Shown here: positions 1 through 9,405 of the stretch, in pieces
Layout: each line of letters starts with the position of its first letter
Numbering within the stretch: position 1 is the stretch's first letter
Assembly: GCA_003574895.1 (NCBI GenBank)
Contig: PJFB01000020.1
Coordinates: 1 to 36,167, forward strand
Direction of reading: 5' to 3'
Source: Geobacter sp.
GTDB lineage: Bacteria; Desulfobacterota; Desulfuromonadia; Geobacterales; Pseudopelobacteraceae
Length of the DNA stretch: 36,167 nucleotides
Program-made: the position numbers and the translations under genes
The notes under the pieces: model-generated
What the model saw: the letters and a program-made list of their open reading frames with translations, nothing else
What the model was told of the DNA's origin: nothing
Databases searched by the model: none

Positions 1-741
<741 letters not shown>

Positions 742-749
742 CAAGAAAG

Positions 750-2042
750 CTAGGCCTTGTAACAGAGTGCGTTCTTCTCGCTGATCAAATTGCGCGCATC
801 AACAACCGGGATGCCGAATGAGAGCAGGTCAAGCCCCCGGTATTCGTCATGGGCCGTGGCAATCAGCAGCAGGTCGTAATCACCGCTGACCGGCGCGGAA
901 CGCCGCCCGGCGTATCTGGCGTAGTCGCGAGTGGGACGGATGACCGGGATATACGGGTCATTGTAGCTGACAACACCGCCAAGCTCTTCCAGCGTTTCCA
1001 TGAGCCGGTAGGATGGCGACTCGCGGTCATCGTCCACATTGGCCTTGTATGCCAGGCCGAGTATCAGGATCCGGGCCTTGTTGACCGGCTTGCCAACATT
1101 GTTCAGGGCCAGCATCACCTTGCCCACCACGTAATCGGGCATGGAGGTGTTGATTTCTCCGGCCAGTTCTATGAAACGGGTGTGGCAATCGAATTCGCGG
1201 GCCTTCCAGGTGAGATAGAAGGGGTCGATGGGTATGCAGTGGCCGCCCAGTCCGGGACCTGGATAGAATGCCTGGAAACCGAACGGCTTGGTCCTGGCCG
1301 CCTCGATGACCTCCCATATATCGATCCCCATCCGGTCGAACAGCACCTTCAGCTCGTTCACCAAGGCGATATTGACCGAACGGTAGATATTCTCCAGCAG
1401 CTTTGACGCCTCGGCCACCCGGGTCGATGAGACCGGGACAGTCCGGTTGATGATGGTTTCATACAGTGCTTGGGCAGCGTTCAGGCAGGCGGGAGAATAG
1501 CCGCCCACCACCTTGGGGACCATGTTCAGGGAGAAATCCTTATTGTTGGGATCCTCCCGTTCGGGTGAAAACGCCAGCAGAAAATCCGCCCCGGCCTTAA
1601 GACCGCTTTGTTCCAGGATCTCCCGCATCTCGCCATCGGTGGTTCCCGGATAGGTGGTCGATTCCAGGACCACCAACTGCCCCGCGCGCAGGTTTTCGGC
1701 TATGGAGACGCTGGTATTGAAAACATAGGACATATCCGGCTCGCGATACCTGTTCAGGGGTGTCGGTACGCAGACGATGATGCAATCCATATCACGCAGC
1801 AGGGAGAAGTCCGTTGTCGGAACAAAATTTTGCAGGGCATCCTGATCCAGCGAGCCCAGGTCAATATGGCGGATATAGCTTTGGCCATGGCTCAGCATTT
1901 CCACCTTTTCAGCGTCCACATCGAATCCGGTCACACTGAAGCCTGCCCTGCAAAAAGCAATGACCAGCGGCAGTCCCACATAGCCGAGGCCAATGACCCC
2001 GATCCTCGCAGTGCGTGATGCAATCCTGTTTTCAATGGTCAC
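750..2042 (-). CDS. UDP-sugar 6-dehydrogenase, WbpA/TviB/WecC type
   Basis: A 430-residue nucleotide-sugar dehydrogenase, the usual family length. The N-terminal Rossmann motif GLGYVGLP is at about residues 18-25 and the catalytic-cysteine motif GPGLGGHCIPIDPFYLTWK has its Cys near residue 269. These enzymes oxidise C6 of a UDP-sugar (UDP-GlcNAc, UDP-ManNAc or UDP-GalNAc) to the uronic acid in two NAD-dependent steps. The GGHCIPIDPFYLTWKARE block resembles the UDP-GlcNAc/UDP-GalNAc branch (WbpA, TviB) more than plain UDP-glucose dehydrogenase; this subfamily choice is inference. The start is GTG at 2042, supported by AGGAG six bases upstream. That site overlaps the glmS stop region (gap 9 bases), so the two genes are probably translationally linked. 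Confidence 0.88.
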   Translation of the reverse strand: MTIENRIASRTARIGVIGLGYVGLPLVIAFCRAGFSVTGFDVDAEKVEMLSHGQSYIRHIDLGSLDQDALQNFVPTTDFSLLRDMDCIIVCVPTPLNRYREPDMSYVFNTSVSIAENLRAGQLVVLESTTYPGTTDGEMREILEQSGLKAGADFLLAFSPEREDPNNKDFSLNMVPKVVGGYSPACLNAAQALYETIINRTVPVSSTRVAEASKLLENIYRSVNIALVNELKVLFDRMGIDIWEVIEAARTKPFGFQAFYPGPGLGGHCIPIDPFYLTWKAREFDCHTRFIELAGEINTSMPDYVVGKVMLALNNVGKPVNKARILILGLAYKANVDDDRESPSYRLMETLEELGGVVSYNDPYIPVIRPTRDYARYAGRRSAPVSGDYDLLLIATAHDEYRGLDLLSFGIPVVDARNLISEKNALCYKA

Positions 2043-2051
2043 AACAATCTC

Positions 2052-3881
2052 CTATTCGACTGTAACTGATTTGGCCAGGTTACGCGGCTGGTCCACATCG
2101 TTTCCCTTGAGGACCGACACATGGTAGGCAAGCAACTGCATTGGGATGGAGAGCAGAACCGGGGCTATCCACTCGCTGCATTCCGGCAGATACAGGACGG
2201 TTTCCGCCCTATTCCTCACCTCGTCATCGCCTTCGGTGCAGAAAGCGATCACTCTGCCGCCACGGGCAATGACCTCTTCCATATTGGAGACCACCTTTTC
2301 GTAATGGCGGTCTCGGAGGGCGATGACCACCACCGGCAAGTTTTCGTCGATCAGGGCGATGGGGCCATGCTTCATCTCCCCGGCCGGATAACCTTCGGCA
2401 TGAATGTAAGAGATTTCCTTCAGCTTGAGCGCACCTTCCAGGGCGATCGGATAATTGATCCCACGGCCCAGGAACAGGAAGTCACCGGCGTGCTGGTAAT
2501 GGCGGGCAATGGCCTCGACCGCGTTGTCGAGCAGCAACGCCTGCTCCATCAGGGCCGGCAAATGGAGAAGGGATGTGAAATGCGGCATCATCCGCTCCGG
2601 TGTGATCGAGCCACCTGCCCTGCCCAAGCGCAGCATAAAGAGGTAGAGCGCCACCAATTGGGTCACAAAGGCCTTGGTGGAGGCCACACCGATCTCCGGA
2701 CCGGCATGGGTGTAGACGACCCCATCGGTTTCCCTGGCAATGGACGAGTCAATCACGTTGCAGACGGCAATGGCCAGCGCCCCCCGGAGCTTGGCCTCCC
2801 GCACCGCAGCAAGGGTGTCGGCGGTCTCGCCTGATTGTGAAATCGCAATCAGCAGGGTTTCAGGGCCGACCACGGGATTGCGGTAGCGGAATTCGGACGC
2901 GATATCCACTTCAACCGGCAGGCGGCAGTGCTCTTCCAGCAGAAATTTCCCCACCAGTCCGGAATGCCAAGAAGTGCCGCAGGCCACTATGCAAACCCTC
3001 CGCACCTGGGCCAGCTTAGCATCGCTGAGCCCTATATTATCCAGGCACACATCCCATTCATCTTCCAGCAGGCGTCCGGCCAGGGTATCCTGCACGGCCC
3101 GCGGCTGCTCGAAGATTTCCTTGAGCATGAAGTGGCGGTAACCACCCTTTTCGGCCATAAGCGGGGACCAATCTATATGGCGCGGCGTTATCGTCAGCGG
3201 TCCGCCCGCAAGTGTGGAAAAATGTGCGAAACCATCCTTGAAAACAACCATCTGATCATCTTCCAGGAAAACCATCTCACGGGTATGGTTCAGGATCGGG
3301 GGTATATCCGAGGCAACGAAAAATTCCTGGTCTCCCAGCCCGATCACCAGTGGTGAACCATGTTTGGCGGCAATCATCATCCCCGGCTCCGTCTCGGAAA
3401 CCAGGCAGACCGCATAGGCGCCTTCCAATTCCTGTAGCGAGGTCCGAACCGCGTCAACGAACCCGCTGCCCCCGATCATCTTATGTTCAATCAGATGGGC
3501 AATCACTTCGGTATCCGTCTCGCTCTTGAAGTTGTGTTTCTGGTCCCGCAGTTCCATCTTCAAGCCCAGGTAATTCTCGATAATTCCGTTGTGGACCAGC
3601 ACCACCGGCCCGGCCTGGTGCGGATGCGCATTAACCTCCGTCGGCTTGCCATGGGTAGCCCAGCGTGTGTGCCCAATGGCAACGCTTCCCTGCAAGGGGC
3701 TGTCTTCCAGCAACTGAACCAGATTTTGCAGCTTGCCCTTGCTGCGCCGGACATCGGCAAAGCCCCCATCTATCGTGCAGATGCCGGCCGAATCGTAGCC
3801 GCGGTATTCAAGTTTTTGCAGCCCCGCAAGAATGATTGGCGCTGCCGGCTGTTGCCCGATATATCCCACTATGCCGCACAT
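2052..3881 (-). CDS. glmS: Glutamine-fructose-6-phosphate aminotransferase
   Basis: 609 residues. The enzyme makes glucosamine-6-phosphate from fructose-6-phosphate and glutamine, the first step to UDP-GlcNAc for peptidoglycan and surface sugars. The protein begins [10 protein letters not shown], where Cys2 becomes the N-terminal nucleophile after Met removal. It continues with the glutamine-amidotransferase signatures [11 protein letters not shown] and [19 protein letters not shown], then two SIS isomerase domains ([28 protein letters not shown]). It ends in the family-typical [15 protein letters not shown]. The start at 3881 is fixed by the need for a Cys after Met; a longer in-frame extension to 3968 would bury the nucleophile and is rejected. 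A GGGGAG ribosome site lies 7 bases upstream. Head gene of the visible polysaccharide-precursor cluster. Confidence 0.97.
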   Translation of the reverse strand: MCGIVGYIGQQPAAPIILAGLQKLEYRGYDSAGICTIDGGFADVRRSKGKLQNLVQLLEDSPLQGSVAIGHTRWATHGKPTEVNAHPHQAGPVVLVHNGIIENYLGLKMELRDQKHNFKSETDTEVIAHLIEHKMIGGSGFVDAVRTSLQELEGAYAVCLVSETEPGMMIAAKHGSPLVIGLGDQEFFVASDIPPILNHTREMVFLEDDQMVVFKDGFAHFSTLAGGPLTITPRHIDWSPLMAEKGGYRHFMLKEIFEQPRAVQDTLAGRLLEDEWDVCLDNIGLSDAKLAQVRRVCIVACGTSWHSGLVGKFLLEEHCRLPVEVDIASEFRYRNPVVGPETLLIAISQSGETADTLAAVREAKLRGALAIAVCNVIDSSIARETDGVVYTHAGPEIGVASTKAFVTQLVALYLFMLRLGRAGGSITPERMMPHFTSLLHLPALMEQALLLDNAVEAIARHYQHAGDFLFLGRGINYPIALEGALKLKEISYIHAEGYPAGEMKHGPIALIDENLPVVVIALRDRHYEKVVSNMEEVIARGGRVIAFCTEGDDEVRNRAETVLYLPECSEWIAPVLLSIPMQLLAYHVSVLKGNDVDQPRNLAKSVTVE

Positions 3882-4135
3882 ACCGTTACTCCCCGGCCTT
3901 TCACGGCCTGTCAGGCTGACATGGCAGTACCTGAAGGTAGGCGGAAGGCCTATCCTCAGATATTGCAACCCGCATCCGGACAGTACTCCGCATTCATTTT
4001 TGGAAGGTTAGCATGGAATTGTTACAGGCTTGGGACGGCTTGAAAACTATTTGGGAAAGAATTTGTTAACGAATAAATTATGTGGCGGAATAAAGATGGC
4101 AAAGGAGCAATTCAGAACAATTGATAAACATAAAA

Positions 4136-4159
4136 ATCCCAGGCATTGCTTACTGGGAT
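4136..4159. repeat. Inverted repeat (hairpin 1 of 3 in the glmS/RCC1 gap)
   Basis: ATCCCAG and CTGGGAT form a perfect 7-bp stem with a 10-base loop. Read on the minus strand the stem is followed by ATTTTTA, so it could be a weak terminator for the long minus-strand operon whose last gene stops at 4372, about 210 bases earlier. The T-run is short, so termination is only a possibility. The gap 3882-4371 contains no credible gene. Confidence 0.45.
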
Positions 4160-4203
4160 AAAAGGACCCGCCTAAAGGATGAAGGGGATAACACCTTTAA
4201 GTA

Positions 4204-4224
4204 CAGGAAAAACCAATTTTCCTG
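4204..4224. repeat. Inverted repeat (hairpin 2 of 3)
   Basis: CAGGAAAA, 5-base loop, TTTTCCTG: a perfect 8-bp stem lying between the other two hairpins in the same gene-free gap. It is AU-rich and has no flanking T-run of its own. The role is unknown; it may be part of the 3' untranslated region of the long minus-strand operon. Confidence 0.4.
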
Positions 4225-4249
4225 ATTAATATTGATCTTCCGCTATGAA

Positions 4250-4284
4250 GGGTGTCATCCCCGAATGCCTTTATCGGGGAACCA
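4250..4284. repeat. REP-like palindrome (GTCATCCCCGA type)
   Basis: The core TCCCCGA (4258-4264) pairs with TCGGGGA (4274-4280) across a 9-base loop and is preceded by GTCA. This resembles the GTCATCCCCG-type palindromes that occur in many copies in proteobacterial intergenic regions. Only one copy is in this window, so repetitiveness is inferred from the motif, not seen. Confidence 0.45.
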
Positions 4285-4371
4285 TGATTTTAATCAGTTA
4301 GAACTCCAAACACGCCTTTGATTTTGCTATTATCTCGTCGCGTTCGTCGCGTGAGTAATGCCTTTTATAGA

Positions 4372-5601
4372 TTAATTGGCAACCGCCTGCACAGGGATGC
4401 TACTTATCGTTGTTGTTCCGTCCCCAAGCTGGCCGCTATCGTTATATCCCCAGGCCCAGACGCTACCGTCATTTTTCAAAGCGACTGAAAATCCATTCCC
4501 CGCGGCAATGGCAACCACTCCAGAAAGGTCAACAACTTTTACCGGGGTTGGCTGATCAGCTATTGTCCCATCCCCGATCTGGCCGTACCAGTTTGCTCCC
4601 CATGCCCGGACTGTGCCGTCACCCAGTAAAGCAAGGTTGGATCGGAATCCGGCCGCAATGGCGGTCACTCCGCTGAGTGCGCTTACCTGCACCGGGATAT
4701 TGCTGTCATTTGTCGTTCCATCGCCGAGTTGACCATTCCAATTGGCACCCAATGCCCAGACAGTTCCATTCTTTATAAGGGCATACGTCGAACGGTCACC
4801 TTCCGCAATGGCAGTTACTCCGGAAAGACCAGCAACCTGAACCGGTGCATAATGCGGCAGGCTGAATACTTGTTCATTCACAAGTTCGTATCCAAGTTCA
4901 CCATTGGAGTTTGATCCCCACCCCCAGACAGTGCCGTCTTTTTTCAGAGCTATCGTGTCAGAACTGCCGGCAGCAATGGCAACCACCCCGGACAGCCCGG
5001 CAATCTGTACTGCGGTATTACGATCTATAATTGTTCCATCACCGAGCTGGCCATGGATGTTATAGCCCCAGGCCCAGACAGTGCCGTCATTCCTTAACGC
5101 AACCGCAAATCCATCCCCGGCGGAAACCGTTGTTACCCCCGTAAGTTTTGCAAGTATATTGTCCGTAGTTGTTATTTGAACCTGGACGGGAATATTGGAG
5201 GAAATGTTTGTGCCATCTCCCAGTTGGCCATGGGAATTATCTCCACATCCCCAGACAGTGCCGTCACTCTTCAAGGCCACGGTAAAATTACTCCCGGCGG
5301 CGACAGCAACAGAACCCGAAAATCCGGAATTTTGGATCGGCGTAACTCGATTTTCATTCGATCCGTCACCGAGCTGGCCATTCGTATTTTCTCCCCACAC
5401 CCAGATAGTGCCGTCGCTTTTCAGAAGAGCGGCATGGGCTGTTCCAGCGGCAAGAACGGATGACGTAGTTTTTGCAGACGAACTTTCATTACCGCCGGAA
5501 CCGCCGCCGCAACCACAGCACGAGAGAATAAATACCGTGACCAATGGAAACAATATAGTTTTATGGCCCATATGTTGTGACACCCACCTTTGAAAGTTCA
5601 C
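4372..5601 (-). CDS. RCC1-repeat beta-propeller lipoprotein
   Basis: 409 residues from the GTG at 5601, or 399 from an ATG at 5571; neither start has an ideally spaced ribosome site. The N-terminus has a hydrophobic stretch ending in FILSCCGCGGGSGG, a probable lipoprotein signal with the acylated Cys at about residue 28, followed by a Gly/Ser linker. The rest is seven copies of the RCC1 unit, each recognisable by VWAWGxNxxGQLGDGT spaced about 50 residues apart (one copy is degenerate: GELGYE). Seven units make a complete RCC1 seven-bladed propeller. Such bacterial RCC1 proteins are thought to be extracytoplasmic binding scaffolds; no ligand can be predicted. It follows the NHL-propeller gene by 36 bases on the same strand and is probably the last gene of the long operon. 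Confidence 0.8.
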   Translation of the reverse strand: MNFQRWVSQHMGHKTILFPLVTVFILSCCGCGGGSGGNESSSAKTTSSVLAAGTAHAALLKSDGTIWVWGENTNGQLGDGSNENRVTPIQNSGFSGSVAVAAGSNFTVALKSDGTVWGCGDNSHGQLGDGTNISSNIPVQVQITTTDNILAKLTGVTTVSAGDGFAVALRNDGTVWAWGYNIHGQLGDGTIIDRNTAVQIAGLSGVVAIAAGSSDTIALKKDGTVWGWGSNSNGELGYELVNEQVFSLPHYAPVQVAGLSGVTAIAEGDRSTYALIKNGTVWALGANWNGQLGDGTTNDSNIPVQVSALSGVTAIAAGFRSNLALLGDGTVRAWGANWYGQIGDGTIADQPTPVKVVDLSGVVAIAAGNGFSVALKNDGSVWAWGYNDSGQLGDGTTTISSIPVQAVAN

Positions 5602-5637
5602 TAGAAATATAGTGTTGCGGATTGCCTTGGATTCCGC

Positions 5638-6630
5638 TCACTGAATCATCCTGATAGTGTTGTTGCCCGTATCCGTTACAAATAGGCTCGTGCCCTTCAA
5701 AATGATGCCATATAGGCCACTAAAACTTGCCGCTGTGCCGGTTTCGTCTGTATTTCCCACAACCCCGGCAGTACCGGCCAGCGTGGACACTTCCCCGGTG
5801 GCGATTACAACCTTCCGGATAGTGCTGTTACCGGTATCCGCCACATAAAGGTTAGTGCCGTCAGTTGTGATACCGTATGGACCACTGAAACCCGCCGCTG
5901 TACCGGTCCCGTCCGTATGCCCCGCTGTTCCCGTGGTGCCGGCCAGCGTAGTGACAACTCCAGTGGCGATCACGATCTTCCTGATGGTGTTGTTGCCCGT
6001 ATCCGCCACATAAAGGTTCGTATTGTCCGTTGTGATGCCGTACGGGCCGCTGAAACTCGCCCCAATGCCGATTCCGTCATTATTTCCCGCAACACCGGCG
6101 GTACCGGCTAGTGTGGACACTTCCCCGCTGGCGATTACAACCTTCCTGATAGTGCTGTTTCCGGTATCCGCCACATAGAGGTTTGTGCCATCCGTTGCAA
6201 TGCCGTATGGGAAATTGAATCCGGCCGTATAGCCGGTCAGCCTGGTAACTTTGCCCGTGGCAATTACCATCTTCATAATAGAGCGTGCGCCTGCATCCGT
6301 TATGTAGAGATTCGTCCCGTCCGTTGTGACGCCAGCCGGGGCAACTAAATTGCTCGCAACGCCACCCAGCGTGGTGATTGCCCCGGTGGCGATCACGACC
6401 TTCTTGATGACACTGTTACGGTAATCGGCAACATAGAGGTTCGTCCCATCCGTTGTGATGCCGAAAGGGGCATTAATACTCCCTTGCATACCGTCTATTG
6501 TTGTAACCGCACCGGTAAGAGATACCGAAGACCCGCTGGTACTGCCGACTGAAGAAGAATTGCTCCCGCCGCAGCCGAAAAGGATCAATTGAAGACAAAT
6601 CACACTGACCAGGCATAAATGACTCAACAT
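5638..6630 (-). CDS. NHL-repeat beta-propeller lipoprotein
   Basis: 330 residues. It starts MLSHLCLVSVICLQLILFGC, a lipoprotein signal with lipobox LFGC (Cys20), followed by a Ser-rich linker. Then come six NHL-type units of the form PYGITTDGTNLYVADTGNSTIRKVVIATG plus a TLAG segment, consistent with a six-bladed propeller; the last unit is degenerate (ILKGTSLFVTDTGNNTIRMIQ). I chose ATG 6630 over an in-frame start at 6681 because it is preceded by GAAGGGAAG at good spacing and gives a clean signal peptide. NHL propellers mediate protein or ligand binding. It lies 86 bases after the SurA-like gene and 36 before the RCC1 gene, so it may be a surface-exposed accessory of the secretion operon. 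That role is inference from position only. Confidence 0.8.
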   Translation of the reverse strand: MLSHLCLVSVICLQLILFGCGGSNSSSVGSTSGSSVSLTGAVTTIDGMQGSINAPFGITTDGTNLYVADYRNSVIKKVVIATGAITTLGGVASNLVAPAGVTTDGTNLYITDAGARSIMKMVIATGKVTRLTGYTAGFNFPYGIATDGTNLYVADTGNSTIRKVVIASGEVSTLAGTAGVAGNNDGIGIGASFSGPYGITTDNTNLYVADTGNNTIRKIVIATGVVTTLAGTTGTAGHTDGTGTAAGFSGPYGITTDGTNLYVADTGNSTIRKVVIATGEVSTLAGTAGVVGNTDETGTAASFSGLYGIILKGTSLFVTDTGNNTIRMIQ

Positions 6631-6716
6631 GACACAGCTTCCCTTCTTCCTGGTATTATTACCGGTAAATCCGCCACACAAACCTAAGAGGGATTCGGTG
6701 AGATTTGCCTCTGGCG

Positions 6717-7406
6717 CTAATCAGTGTCCCCGGCCAGATATATCTCCACTCTGGCGGCATCGCGGAGCTGCTTCAGATATGGGGTCAGCTCGTCCAGCGT
6801 CCGTTCACGCTGCAACTGTCTGTTGATCCTGTCACGGACAGCCTGGAAGGGAAGGACGGCCCTGCTGCGCCCCTCCCCTGCCTGGCCGGCCTGGCGAAAT
6901 GAGTCCTGGTGGCTGTCGTAATAGCTTCTCGCTTCGTCATCCGTAACCGTTGTTTTGGAGCCGAATTTGGATTCGATGAAGCTCTGGATTGCCATTCCCC
7001 GCTCAACCTGTGATTTGATCATGTCATCGTTCAGGCCCAGTTTGGCAAGCGCCGCCCGGTAATCCCCATCGCTCGCATAGTGCCGCCGCAACCGGCCAAC
7101 CTCATTATCGACCGCGGCAGGGGGAATACTGATCCCATTGCGCCGGCTCTCCTGGTACAGCAGTTCCCGGCCGATGAGCGTGTCCAGCGCTTCTTTCTTC
7201 ACCATGGCCAACATGGCCGGTTCCATCCCGGTTTCGCTCTTATTGCGCAGCCGCAGCACCCGGTCCAGCTCGGCCCGGAAATCCGCGGTTGTGATGACCG
7301 CCCCGTTGACCAGGGCGGCCGTATTGGCCGGCGACGCCGATTCGCCGGCACGGGCAACAGGCTGGATGAACAGTGCCGACATCAATACAAACAGGATATA
7401 GCGCAT
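6717..7406 (-). CDS. SurA-N-like periplasmic chaperone lacking the parvulin domain
   Basis: 229 residues with a signal peptide (cleavage probably after PVARA). The body matches the SurA/PpiC-type chaperone N-domain: ALVNGAVITTADFRAELDRVL, then LDTLIGRELLYQESRRNGI, a long helical region with VERGMAIQSFIESKF, and VTDDEARSYYDSHQDSFR. In SurA/PrsA-like proteins that last helix is followed by a parvulin isomerase domain. Here about ten residues later the chain goes directly to the usual C-terminal helix and strand (FQAVRDRINRQLQRER to ARVEIYLAG). So the chaperone part is kept and the isomerase part is absent. It starts 11 bases after the porin stop, with an AGGCGG ribosome site overlapping that stop. 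Likely role: holding outer-membrane or secreted clients of the operon unfolded in the periplasm (inference). Confidence 0.78.
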   Translation of the reverse strand: MRYILFVLMSALFIQPVARAGESASPANTAALVNGAVITTADFRAELDRVLRLRNKSETGMEPAMLAMVKKEALDTLIGRELLYQESRRNGISIPPAAVDNEVGRLRRHYASDGDYRAALAKLGLNDDMIKSQVERGMAIQSFIESKFGSKTTVTDDEARSYYDSHQDSFRQAGQAGEGRSRAVLPFQAVRDRINRQLQRERTLDELTPYLKQLRDAARVEIYLAGDTD

Positions 7407-7417
7407 GTCAAAACCGC

Positions 7418-9322
7418 CTAAAACCTGGCATTGATATCAAACTGGAACACGTCGATCGCCAACGGCCCCGCAACTTCACCAGACGTATTAACGGTTCTCG
7501 TAATTTCATTGGTGGATATCCAGCGGGTAGACAGCCAGGTATTCCTGGCAATACCCAGATCACCGCCGACGATCCAGCCCTTGGCATTTGTGCCCCCCAG
7601 ATTGAAATCCGAATCGGTGAAGGCATCCATAACCGCATCGGCCTCAAGATACTTGTAGTAAAAAGACGCCTTCCAGTCCCACAATTTCTGTATCTTCTGC
7701 GTACCTACCGCTACTCCGAACTGGTAGCCTTCGGTCTCTTTCTTCACGTCGTAGACGGTGCGAGCATCCACCGCCCCCTTGTCGAACCCCAGGTTGTTGA
7801 CATAGTCACCCAAAAGCGTGATATGAACCGGATGCCAGTACGCCAGATCAATGGTCCCGGTGATGTTCAGTTCCTTGAAACGGGAGGCATAGGCCATCTT
7901 GCTGGCGGCACCCTGAACATTGTTGATATCCATCAGGGTATTGCCCTTCTGCATGAACTGGGGCGCGGTCCAGTCGTTCACGGTCTGGCCGTAGGGATTG
8001 ACCACGCCAACGGTATTCTCATACATGTAGAGCGCGGCTCCCAGCCGGGCGGTCAGCTTGTCCTTGGCCTGGTATTCCGCCCCGGCCTGGACCCCGAACA
8101 GCCATTTGTCCCTGGTGGACAATTCCACTTCCTGTAAAGGAAAGGCGCCGCCGTTGAAAAACAGGCCCCAGGTTGGAGAGAGGCGCGGATGGTATTGGAC
8201 AGCCACCCCTTCGAAATTCAGATCCGGGTCCCAGACCAGGTTGCTGTAGAACCAGGGGTTGGGGAAACGGCCGCCCCAGACTGAGATGGAGGATACCGGG
8301 CTCCACCTGAGATAGGCGCGGTCCAGCAGAAAATTTTTCTTGTTGAGCGAGTCGCCCAAGGTTGAATTGGTCGAAACAGGGTTGTTGGAACTGCCAGTGG
8401 CCAAGCCGATGCCAGCCGTGATTTCATCCGACACCTTGGCCTCCAGTCCCAGTCTGGCCCTGACGGCAAAGCGGTTGCGGTCGATCTTGCTGTTCATCAA
8501 TTGCCCGGGATTATCCGGTTTAATGAAATCACCGTTGCCCTCATCAAAAAAATCTCCTTCGTAACGCAAGCGCACATCACCGCTCAGCTTGAGCCGCTGC
8601 GTCCAATTGTTGAGAATCTTCGGCAGGATGTTTTTGTCCACTTCAGCCGTGACGTCCTTGCTGATCCGCTCCAGATAGCCCTTTTCCTTGTTCTCCAGAG
8701 TGGTTGAAACCGCGCCGGACAGGTATTGGGTACGGTACTGCCTGGTCAGCTCGTAGGCCTCGTCATCCGTGATGATCTCCAGCTCCCTCATACGCTTGAT
8801 GAGGTATTCGGGATCCCGGGAGTCGTTGAAGGTCGGATAGAACTCATCGTCCTTTTTGCCGATTTCGAGCCACTTGTCTTTCAGCATGCGGATGAAGCGG
8901 CGGTCGTCCATGGGCAGGATCAGCGGCACCGTGGCGGTGTTGCGGCCTGCCGGGCCGGTGACTTTTTTCCCCGGAGCCGGAGCCGCGCTTTCGTCGGCCA
9001 GGCCGGCGGCCTCCTCCACGCTGATGATACCCTTGGCGTTCAACAGGTTAAGCAGGGCATTGATGCTTTCCTGCTTTTTGCCGGCCTCGGGCTGCTTGAC
9101 GATTGCTGCCGCCTCTTCCTCGGTAATGACATTCCTCTCCTTCAACAGATTGAGAAGCTGCTCGATATTGGACTGGACCTGCGGGGTAGCCGGTACCGGG
9201 GATGGGGTGGAGGACGGGGCTGGTTCCGGCGCAGGCGCGTCGTTTTCTTCCGCGGACGCAACCGCAACAGTGATAAATAGCAAACAGACCATACTGCCGA
9301 TCAATGCGCTCAGGCGCTTCAT
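7418..9322 (-). CDS. Putative outer-membrane porin (Porin_5-like)
   Basis: 634 residues. A signal peptide ends near VAVASA, followed by a Pro/Ala-rich linker and two similar helical units (NIEQLLNLLKERNVITEEEAAAIV and INALLNLLNAKGIISVEEAAGL) that look like SHOCT-type oligomerisation motifs. A third related unit is RMRELEIITDDEAYELTRQY. From about residue 240 the sequence alternates in beta-barrel style (LKLSGDVRLRYEGDFF, RARLGLEAKVSDEITAGIGLATG, RAYLRWSPVSSISVWGGRFPNPW) and ends in Phe, as outer-membrane barrels do. This layout matches the putative porin family common in Geobacter relatives. A GGAGGG ribosome site is 4 bases before the ATG. The gene is 83 bases downstream of tonB and 11 upstream of the SurA-like gene. 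The substrate is unknown. Confidence 0.82.
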   Translation of the reverse strand: MKRLSALIGSMVCLLFITVAVASAEENDAPAPEPAPSSTPSPVPATPQVQSNIEQLLNLLKERNVITEEEAAAIVKQPEAGKKQESINALLNLLNAKGIISVEEAAGLADESAAPAPGKKVTGPAGRNTATVPLILPMDDRRFIRMLKDKWLEIGKKDDEFYPTFNDSRDPEYLIKRMRELEIITDDEAYELTRQYRTQYLSGAVSTTLENKEKGYLERISKDVTAEVDKNILPKILNNWTQRLKLSGDVRLRYEGDFFDEGNGDFIKPDNPGQLMNSKIDRNRFAVRARLGLEAKVSDEITAGIGLATGSSNNPVSTNSTLGDSLNKKNFLLDRAYLRWSPVSSISVWGGRFPNPWFYSNLVWDPDLNFEGVAVQYHPRLSPTWGLFFNGGAFPLQEVELSTRDKWLFGVQAGAEYQAKDKLTARLGAALYMYENTVGVVNPYGQTVNDWTAPQFMQKGNTLMDINNVQGAASKMAYASRFKELNITGTIDLAYWHPVHITLLGDYVNNLGFDKGAVDARTVYDVKKETEGYQFGVAVGTQKIQKLWDWKASFYYKYLEADAVMDAFTDSDFNLGGTNAKGWIVGGDLGIARNTWLSTRWISTNEITRTVNTSGEVAGPLAIDVFQFDINARF

Positions 9323-9405
9323 ACAACCCTCCGATTTTATGTAGTACTAATTTCCAACACCAAGTAAAACCAACGAACGTAGCGCTTGAATTCGGCTTGG
9401 CACCA

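Noticed and set aside
3882-3968. A 29-codon N-terminal extension of glmS.
   Set aside because: The catalytic Cys must follow the initiator Met; MCG at 3881 with its GGGGAG site is the true start.
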